Part shown: in pieces, positions 6,288 through 11,514 of the stretch
How positions within the stretch are numbered: position 1 is the first letter of the stretch
Layout: each line of letters begins with the position of its first letter
DNA from: Candidatus Agrococcus pullicola
Lineage (GTDB): Bacteria > Actinomycetota > Actinomycetes > Actinomycetales > Microbacteriaceae
DNA length: 11,514 bases
NCBI GenBank assembly: GCA_019115685.1
Contig: DXDC01000126.1
Location: 1-11,514 of the forward strand
Direction of reading: 5' to 3'
Program-made: the position numbers and the translations under genes
The notes under the pieces: model-generated
The model's input: the letters and a program-made list of their open reading frames with translations, nothing else
What the model was told of the DNA's origin: nothing
Databases searched by the model: none

Positions 6288-7061
6288 ATGAACGAGACAG
6301 TGCGGAAGAGCGAAAGAGACCGAGTGACGAGAGTATTCCCATCCCGCACAACAGTCGTCGTGACCGGTGCTGCTCGGGGGCAGGGCGCGGCGCATGCCGC
6401 GTTGCTGGGCAGGCCGGGAGTGAAAGTGGTGCTGACGGATGTCCTGTCGGATGATGGCGAACGCACGGCCGCGGTGCTGCGCAGCTCCGGTCTCGATGCG
6501 GAGTATCGACACCTCGATGTGACCGACCCGGAGCAGTGGAGAGAACTCGCTGCTGATCTGCGCGATTCAGGGATCTCACTGACCGGACTGGTCAACAATG
6601 CGGGCGTCCTCCGCCACGCGACGATCGACAGCACCGATCTCGATACCTGGAAACTGCATGAGCGAGTAAACGTGCACGGAACGTTCCTCGGGATCCAAGC
6701 ACTGGCCCCGGTGATGGCCGCCGACGGAGGCGGCTCGATCGTCAATGTGTCGTCAACGGCCGCTCTGGCGGGTGCAGTGGGATACGCGGCTTACGCGTCC
6801 TCTAAAGCCGCGGTACTGGCACTCACGAAGGTGGCAGCACGTGAGTATGCGCCGCACGTGCGCGTCAATGTAATCTGCCCCGGAGGTGTCTCGACTTCTA
6901 TGAACGACTTCGAACCCAGCGGAGGCATCAGCAGTTATGCGCCCCTCGGCCGTCGCGCGCGTGCTGACGAGATTTCGCCGCTCGTCGAGTACCTGCTGAG
7001 CTCTCGAGCCTCGTTCGTGACGGGCGGCACATACACGATCGACGGCGGACTTACCGCCTGA
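6288..7061 (+). CDS. Short-chain dehydrogenase/reductase (SDR), classical type, second gene of cassette
   Basis: The product is 257 residues from the ATG at 6288. An in-frame GTG at 6324 (245 residues) is a serious alternative, because GAAAGAG lies 5 bases before it and the ATG has no clear ribosome site. Using ATG numbering: TGAARGQG (26-33), D51 at the end of beta-2 in VVLTDV (NAD preference), NNAG (103-106), N128, S156 in VNVSST, and Y169/K173 in YASSK, with canonical 13-residue S-Y spacing. ICPGGVST and FVTGGTYTIDGG close the fold. It is only distantly similar to the preceding SDR, so the pair probably acts on different intermediates or stereoisomers rather than being a recent duplication. 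Confidence 0.92.
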   Translation: MNETVRKSERDRVTRVFPSRTTVVVTGAARGQGAAHAALLGRPGVKVVLTDVLSDDGERTAAVLRSSGLDAEYRHLDVTDPEQWRELAADLRDSGISLTGLVNNAGVLRHATIDSTDLDTWKLHERVNVHGTFLGIQALAPVMAADGGGSIVNVSSTAALAGAVGYAAYASSKAAVLALTKVAAREYAPHVRVNVICPGGVSTSMNDFEPSGGISSYAPLGRRARADEISPLVEYLLSSRASFVTGGTYTIDGGLTA

Positions 7062-7091
7062 GCTGCACGGCAACAGGCGACGGGACAGCTC
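7060..7091 (+). other. Inverted repeat just after the second SDR
   Basis: GAGCTG (7060-7065) and CAGCTC (7086-7091) can form a 6-bp stem with a 20-base loop, overlapping the SDR stop codon. No T-tract follows. It may be a weak mRNA structure between cassette genes, or chance. Confidence 0.2.
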
Positions 7092-7127
7092 GACAGACAC
7101 GGACAGGCTACGGATCTTGGAGAACCG

Positions 7128-7220
7128 ATGAAGCAAGACAAACGGACCGGTCAACGGGTAGGCGCTGAAGCGGCCGACCAATCGAACTTGAGAGTGAATG
7201 AGGTGGATTCCCATGAGTGA
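7128..7220 (+). CDS. Possible 30-codon ORF translationally coupled to the antiporter
   Basis: The ATG at 7128 is preceded by TTGGAG with GGAG ending 5 bases upstream, an ideal ribosome-site spacing. The frame runs 30 codons to a TGA at 7218-7220, overlapping the antiporter ATG (7213) by 8 bases. The antiporter's own Shine-Dalgarno lies inside it. The predicted peptide begins MKQDKRTGQRVGAEAADQ and is hydrophilic, with no membrane segment or recognisable motif. It fits a leader whose translation opens or feeds the downstream start, but it could be coincidental, and I know no family for it. Confidence 0.35.
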   Translation: MKQDKRTGQRVGAEAADQSNLRVNEVDSHE

Positions 7221-8694
7221 AGAGCAAGTGGAGATGGAAGAGGGCGTCGAATCGCGAGGAAAGGAACACGACTACAAGCCTTCGATGCTGGTGTCGCTGG
7301 GCATGCTCCTGCTCTTGGCCGGCCTCCTGCTGGTGGGGACGGCGTTTCTTGCCCTGCCTATCGAAATGGTGTTGTTCTTCTCGATGATCGTCATCATGGT
7401 AATCTTGCGATTCGCGGGGTTTTCATTCCGAAGAATTCAAGATGCCGCATTCGATTCCGTACGCCAGGTCATCGAGCTCCTGCTCATTCTGTTGTCGGTC
7501 GGAATGCTGCTCAGTACGTGGGCGATGTCGGGCACGATTCCGACGATCATCAGTTACGGACTCACCATCATCTCTCCGGCATGGTTCCTGCCGACTGCTC
7601 TCCTTTTGTGTTCGGCGGTGTCGTTCTTCACCGGAACATCGTGGGGCACCATGGGGTCGGTCGGCGTGGCGCTCATGGCAGTCGGAGGCGGGCTCGGACT
7701 TCCCCTACCGCTGGTTGCGGGAGCGGTCATCTCGGGCGCCTACTTCGGAGACAAGCTCTCCATGATCTCGGATTCGACGAACCTGAACGCCGCCATCACC
7801 AAGACACCCTTGCTGACGCACATCAGGTACATGCTGTGGTCGACGGCGCCAGCGTACGTCGTGACCTTCGTCCTGTTCACCATCATCGGATTGCTCATGC
7901 CGAGGTCAGACGACCTCGGCGACGGGGTCCCTGCGATCCTTGAAGGTCTCGACGGTAGCTACCAGCTCGGTCCGATAACGCTGATACCGCTGGCAGTAGT
8001 GGTCGGGCTCCTGTTGCTGCGGGTGCCGCCGTTCATGTCGATCGTGGGCGGAGCACTGGCGGGAGCGGTGCTGGCGATCGTGGTGCAGGGTCACACCTTC
8101 GCGGACGTCATGGAAGGAACACACTTCGGCTACGAATCGACGATCGGTATCGAATCTGTTGACGACCTCGTCTCAGGCGGTGGCATGCTGTCGATGACGC
8201 CATTGGTGCTGCTGTTCATGTTCGCCGTTGCCGTCTCGGGGCTTCTGCAGCTCGGTGGATATGTGCAGAAGATCCTCACCTGGATTCTGAGCAAAGCCAA
8301 CACACGTCGCAAGCTGATGGTCACCACCTCGCCTGCAATGTTCCTCTCCGTCGGGTTGGGCGCATCCTTCTCGTTCGGCGCTGTCATGGTGGGGACGCTG
8401 TTCACTCCTGCGTATCGACGTCTCGGCCTCAGGCCCCAGAATCTCTCCAGGACGCTTGAAGACTCCGGAACCGTGTATGACGCATTCTTCCCGTGGTCTG
8501 GCGGAGGCGTGTTCGCAGCCGGTGTGCTTGGAGTCGCAACGCTGGAGTACATGCCCTTCATGTTCTTCGCGTACGCATCGACATTGTTCGGTCTGCTTAT
8601 CGCCTTGACGCAGTTCAGGGTGGCGACAAAGGAGACGCAGCCGGTGACGGAGAAGATCGGCATCCCTGACCCAGAGCAGTATCGACCCAGATAA
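7213..8694 (+). CDS. NhaC-family Na+/H+ antiporter-type membrane carrier
   Basis: The product is 493 residues from the ATG at 7213, chosen because AGGTGG lies 6 bases before it; an ATG at 7198 has no such site. After a charged cytoplasmic N-terminus (1-23) come about eleven hydrophobic helices. Family landmarks are TGTSWGTMGS (140-149) and GAYFGDKLSMISDSTNL (175-191), plus a later EDSGTVYDAFFPWS segment. The family includes Na+/H+ antiporters (NhaC) and the malate/lactate antiporter MleN, so the protein could exchange Na+ for protons or carry an organic acid coupled to Na+/H+. Its place between oxidative enzymes suggests a role tied to that pathway's substrate, product or acid load rather than housekeeping pH control; that is inference. 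Confidence 0.88.
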   Translation: MSEEQVEMEEGVESRGKEHDYKPSMLVSLGMLLLLAGLLLVGTAFLALPIEMVLFFSMIVIMVILRFAGFSFRRIQDAAFDSVRQVIELLLILLSVGMLLSTWAMSGTIPTIISYGLTIISPAWFLPTALLLCSAVSFFTGTSWGTMGSVGVALMAVGGGLGLPLPLVAGAVISGAYFGDKLSMISDSTNLNAAITKTPLLTHIRYMLWSTAPAYVVTFVLFTIIGLLMPRSDDLGDGVPAILEGLDGSYQLGPITLIPLAVVVGLLLLRVPPFMSIVGGALAGAVLAIVVQGHTFADVMEGTHFGYESTIGIESVDDLVSGGGMLSMTPLVLLFMFAVAVSGLLQLGGYVQKILTWILSKANTRRKLMVTTSPAMFLSVGLGASFSFGAVMVGTLFTPAYRRLGLRPQNLSRTLEDSGTVYDAFFPWSGGGVFAAGVLGVATLEYMPFMFFAYASTLFGLLIALTQFRVATKETQPVTEKIGIPDPEQYRPR

Positions 8695-8709
8695 CACGCC
8701 CGGTGCTTG

Positions 8710-8734
8710 TGCGGAACCCTCCGGGGGAAGCGCA
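8710..8734 (+). other. Stem-loop between antiporter and monooxygenase genes
   Basis: TGCG-GAA-CCC-TCCG-GGG-GAAG-CGCA can fold as two short stems around a UCCG tetraloop, a stable UNCG-type loop, with a purine internal loop. It lies in the 97-bp gap before the monooxygenase. It lacks a U-tract, so it may set mRNA stability or partial read-through rather than end transcription. Confidence 0.3.
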
Positions 8735-8791
8735 ACCCCGACGTTCACGAAAGAGGCGAAGAAGGCCTCGGCACATTTGGAAAGGAACGCT

Positions 8792-10075
8792 ATGCCCAGG
8801 TATTGCGTCATCGGCGGAGGAGCCGCCGGTATGGCAGCGCTGCAACAGTTGATCGAAGCGGGCTTCGAGGTCGATTGTTATGAGAAGAGCGACCGGGTGG
8901 GCGGTCATTGGCAGCACGACTACGACTCCCTGCATTTGATCACGTCGCGCGATATGACGCACTTCGAAGGATTCCCCATGCCGGCGGAGTATCCGCATTT
9001 TCCCAGCAGACAGCAAGTGGTCGACTACCTGCAGTCCTATGCCCGGGAAAAAGGACTCTACGACATCATCACCTTCAACACGGCGGTCGAATCGCTCGTG
9101 CCGGTCCGCGCTGATGGTCCAGTCGGCTCCGGTGGCTGGAGGGTGACGTTGAGCACGGGAGAGAGCCTGGACTACGACGGGGTGCTGGTCGCGAACGGGC
9201 ACTTGACAGACCAACGGATTCCGAACTTTCCGGGTAATTTCACTGGTAAGACCGTGCACTCCGGTTCTTACAGGAACACCAGTGACATCGAAGGAGACCG
9301 TGTCCTTGTCGTCGGCGCTGGCAACTCGGGTTGCGATCTCGCTGTCGACGCGGCCCAGCAGCATTTCAAAGTCGACATCGTTATGCGCGAAGGTGTGTAT
9401 TTCCAGCCGAAGATGTACTTCGGAGTGCCGCGCCAACAGGTCGATTGGCTCGCCCATTTCGCACCGGACGAGGTCGATCTGCTATCGAGACTGCTCGCCA
9501 AGGTTTCTATCGGCGAAGCGAAAGACTATCCGGGGATGCCCATACCCAAAGCCCGTTCCCTCGCGGAGGGGCGCGCGGTCGTCAACACGCTGTTGCCCTA
9601 CTGGATCCATCACGGTCGAATTGCAGTCGTCCCGGGCATTGATCGGTTGAACGGAAACACGGTGCACTTCAGCGACGGCACGTCGAAGGACTACGACACG
9701 ATTCTTTGGGCTACCGGCTTCCACGCCAGTGTGCCTTTTCTGGACGAGCGCCTCGTCGAACGCAGCAACGGCGTCCCGCTGCGGTACGGAGCAGGCATTG
9801 TACCCAAGGGGCTCGAGAAGCTGTACTACATCGGTCTTACAGCGCCACGCGGCCCGCAGATTCCGATCTACGGAGTGCAGGCGAAACGTGTGATCGAGAT
9901 GATCAAATTGCACGAGGGAGCGGGAGGGTTCGCGCCGGTCGGGGCGTATCTCTCCGAGTTGCAAGAGGCCAGCGACGTCATCGATATCGTCAGGAGCGTG
10001 TGGGAGGAAGAACTGGCCGATACGGATCGTTTGCTCGAAGCCTTCAAGGTTCGAGCGGCAGACGCCGGGCAGTGA
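8792..10075 (+). CDS. Flavin-containing monooxygenase (FMO-type class B flavoprotein)
   Basis: The product is 427 residues from the ATG at 8792, which follows AAAGGA by 5 bases. Domain order is an FAD Rossmann motif GGGAAG (8-13) with YEKSDRVGGHW ending the FAD-binding region (30-40), then TSRDMTHFEGFPMP (51-64), typical of FMOs and plant YUCCA-like enzymes. The FMO fingerprint FTGKTVHSGSY (150-160) ends in Tyr, so it fits FMOs (FxGxxxHxxxY/F) rather than classical Baeyer-Villiger enzymes (Trp). The NADPH motif GAGNSG (175-180) and ATGF (307-310) complete it. It should use NADPH, FAD and O2 to oxygenate a nucleophilic N or S, or possibly a carbonyl. It is the last gene of the plus-strand cassette and probably acts with the two SDRs. 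It converges on the cardiolipin synthase gene. Confidence 0.92.
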   Translation: MPRYCVIGGGAAGMAALQQLIEAGFEVDCYEKSDRVGGHWQHDYDSLHLITSRDMTHFEGFPMPAEYPHFPSRQQVVDYLQSYAREKGLYDIITFNTAVESLVPVRADGPVGSGGWRVTLSTGESLDYDGVLVANGHLTDQRIPNFPGNFTGKTVHSGSYRNTSDIEGDRVLVVGAGNSGCDLAVDAAQQHFKVDIVMREGVYFQPKMYFGVPRQQVDWLAHFAPDEVDLLSRLLAKVSIGEAKDYPGMPIPKARSLAEGRAVVNTLLPYWIHHGRIAVVPGIDRLNGNTVHFSDGTSKDYDTILWATGFHASVPFLDERLVERSNGVPLRYGAGIVPKGLEKLYYIGLTAPRGPQIPIYGVQAKRVIEMIKLHEGAGGFAPVGAYLSELQEASDVIDIVRSVWEEELADTDRLLEAFKVRAADAGQ

Positions 10076-10267
10076 CGTCGGCAACGACTGAGCAACTCAA
10101 TTCGGTTGCCGCCAGGCAGGCCTGAACATAGGGGGCCTCGCACACGGTAGCGGTGCTCGGTGTATGCCGGTAGGCGACAATGTCGACGCGTACGGCGCTT
10201 GCTCCGCACGGTGTCGCCGATTTGGAATACATCCGTGCGGCAATGGCATCGGGGGGACTTGTCTGGT
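10076..10267. other. Convergent intergenic region without a confident gene
   Basis: This is 192 bp between the monooxygenase stop and the cardiolipin synthase stop. A GTG overlapping the monooxygenase stop codon opens a 17-codon frame ending at 10125. From 10180 another short frame reads MSTRTALAPHGVADLEYIRA and looks protein-like for about 30 codons before running antisense into the synthase gene. Neither has a ribosome site or a recognisable family. CGGCAAC (10079-10085) and GTTGCCG (10105-10111) form a 7-bp stem with a 19-base loop, a weak candidate terminator without a T-tract. Confidence 0.4.
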
Positions 10268-11514
10268 TTACTGCAGCGCGGAGGTCAGGCGCAGGACCGA
10301 CTCGGAGTAGCGTCGGGCCAGCGACCGCTTCGGCCACTGTTCGGCGTCGAGCTCCTTGCTCAATCTCTGATACTCGGCGATGACGTCGCTGATCTCCTCG
10401 ACGATGTCGCCGCCGGTCGCCAGCAGGCTGATTTCGTAGTTGAGCCCGAACGATCGCATGTCCATGTTCGATGAGCCCAGTACCGCGCAGGTGTCGTCGA
10501 TGAGGAAGCACTTCGTGTGCAGCACCTGGGGTGCCGGATACATGAAGATCTGCACGCCTGCGTCGAGCAGTGCCTGATAGTAGGACGACTGCGCTCTGTC
10601 GACCATGAACTGATCCGCTTGCTCGCTCACATAGAGTTCGACGCTGACGCCGCGCATCCCCGCGGTCGTTATGGCCGCGAGCAGTGACTCGTCGGGCACG
10701 AAGTACGGGCTGACGATCGCGATGCGCTCGCGCGCCATGTACATGAGCGAGTTGAATGCGCGCAGCGTCGGCTCGGTCCGGAATCCGGGGCCCGACGGGA
10801 TGAGTTGCACACCGTTGACGGCGCCGCCGATGTCGCGTTGAGGGCCGTGGGCACTGGGAAGCAGGTGCTCGTCTTCGTGCTGCGTGCCGAGCCGGTAGGC
10901 GTGAATATCGATGATCTCGCCGGTCTCGCTGTACCAGTCCACCGCGAAAATCGCCTCGAGCGAGGACACGATCTCGCCCGTGAGCTCCACCATGATGTCG
11001 TTCCAATGACGGCCGAGCCGTCGATTCTTCTCCGAACCGTAGGTCGACTCGATGAGATTCGCCGAGCCCATCATCGCGATGCGGCCATCGATGACGAGGA
11101 GCTTGCGGTGATTGCGCAGATCGGGGCGCTTCCATGAGCCTCTGAACGGGCGGAACGGCAGCATCAGTCGCCAATCGATCCCGGCATCCGTCAGCCAGTG
11201 CTGGAGCCGTTTGAAGCCCGGATACTTGCGCGACCCGATGTGATCGAACAGAAGTCGAACCTTGACGCCCCTTTGCACAGCTGCCGCGAGTGACCGGAAG
11301 AACGCATCGGTCGTCGAGTCCCGCGCAGCGATGTAGAACTCGACATCGACGGTCTCCTCGGCCGACTCGACGATACGCGTCATGCGATTGAAGCACTCGT
11401 CGTACTCCATTTCGATGCCGAGATTGGTGCCGGTGACCATCGGCAGCGATGTCAAGGACCTGGCGAGCTCCACCACGCCGCGAAGGTCTTCGCCCACGTC
11501 GGCTGAGGGCGGGA
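10268..11514 (-). CDS. cls: Cardiolipin synthase, phospholipase D superfamily (partial, N-terminus outside window)
   Basis: The frame stays open to the right edge, so the start lies outside. The visible part covers about 415 residues of a protein usually near 480-500, so mainly the N-terminal membrane helices are missing. Counting from a GTG at 11497, both HKD motifs are complete: H130-x-K132-x4-D137 in NHRKLLVIDG followed by GSAN, and H327-x-K329-x4-D334 in HTKCFLIDD followed by GSSNMD. The MDMRSFGLNYE segment after the second is characteristic of bacterial Cls. It would join phospholipids into cardiolipin at the membrane. Gene order shows no link to the oxidation cassette. The GTG at 11497 is probably internal. 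Confidence 0.9.
   Translation of the reverse strand, partial: PPSADVGEDLRGVVELARSLTSLPMVTGTNLGIEMEYDECFNRMTRIVESAEETVDVEFYIAARDSTTDAFFRSLAAAVQRGVKVRLLFDHIGSRKYPGFKRLQHWLTDAGIDWRLMLPFRPFRGSWKRPDLRNHRKLLVIDGRIAMMGSANLIESTYGSEKNRRLGRHWNDIMVELTGEIVSSLEAIFAVDWYSETGEIIDIHAYRLGTQHEDEHLLPSAHGPQRDIGGAVNGVQLIPSGPGFRTEPTLRAFNSLMYMARERIAIVSPYFVPDESLLAAITTAGMRGVSVELYVSEQADQFMVDRAQSSYYQALLDAGVQIFMYPAPQVLHTKCFLIDDTCAVLGSSNMDMRSFGLNYEISLLATGGDIVEEISDVIAEYQRLSKELDAEQWPKRSLARRYSESVLRLTSALQ

Noticed and set aside
8777-8791. TTG start giving a five-residue longer monooxygenase
   Set aside because: The ATG at 8792 follows AAAGGA at ideal distance, and MPRYCVIGGG begins right at the FAD strand as expected.
8615-9457. 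A 280-codon minus-strand open frame over the antiporter end and monooxygenase
   Set aside because: There are no motifs or ribosome site, and it overlaps two well-supported genes on the opposite strand.
10118-10138. AGGCC/GGCCT inverted repeat as a terminator after the monooxygenase
   Set aside because: It has only five pairs and no following T-tract, and it is partly explained by the AGGCCT palindrome itself.
10044-11396. A 450-codon open frame on the minus strand in another frame over the cardiolipin synthase
   Set aside because: It is rich in Arg, His and Ala without any domain, and it is out of frame with the intact two-HKD cardiolipin synthase, so it is a GC-driven shadow.

Overview
This window looks like a chromosomal segment of a high-GC actinobacterium. 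The evidence is GC-rich codon use, frequent GTG starts, and two divergent promoters whose -10 boxes sit about 7 bases before the start codon, which points to leaderless transcription. A YibE/F-family membrane protein and a PLD-type cardiolipin synthase also fit. A member of the Microbacteriaceae or a relative is plausible, but nothing here identifies a genus. I see no rRNA, tRNA, insertion sequence, CRISPR array or phage gene.

Layout from left to right: (1) the C-terminal half of a class I PLP-dependent aminotransferase (+, cut by the window edge), ending at a long hairpin shared with the convergent gene that follows. (2) A minus-strand pair, an ABC exporter half-transporter followed by a YibE/F membrane protein, divergent from a TetR-family regulator. 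Their 69-bp shared promoter region holds a clear AT-rich palindrome, the probable TetR operator. (3) A LysR-type regulator (-) divergent from a plus-strand gene set: two classical short-chain dehydrogenases, a possible 30-codon coupling ORF, an NhaC-family antiporter and a flavin-containing monooxygenase. The 127-bp gap upstream carries a long inverted repeat suited to a LysR-type regulator. (4) A cardiolipin synthase (-) whose N-terminus lies outside the window.

Two regulatory modules stand out. The first is a drug-efflux-style TetR/ABC module with a YibE/F protein of unknown role as its second gene. The second, at about 4.5-10.1 kb, is a LysR-controlled oxidation cassette. It is likely to take up or tolerate a small organic compound and oxidise it with an NADPH/FAD monooxygenase and two NAD(P)-dependent dehydrogenases, alongside a proton/sodium-coupled membrane carrier. 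Its substrate cannot be read from the sequence. It is the best candidate for an undescribed pathway here.
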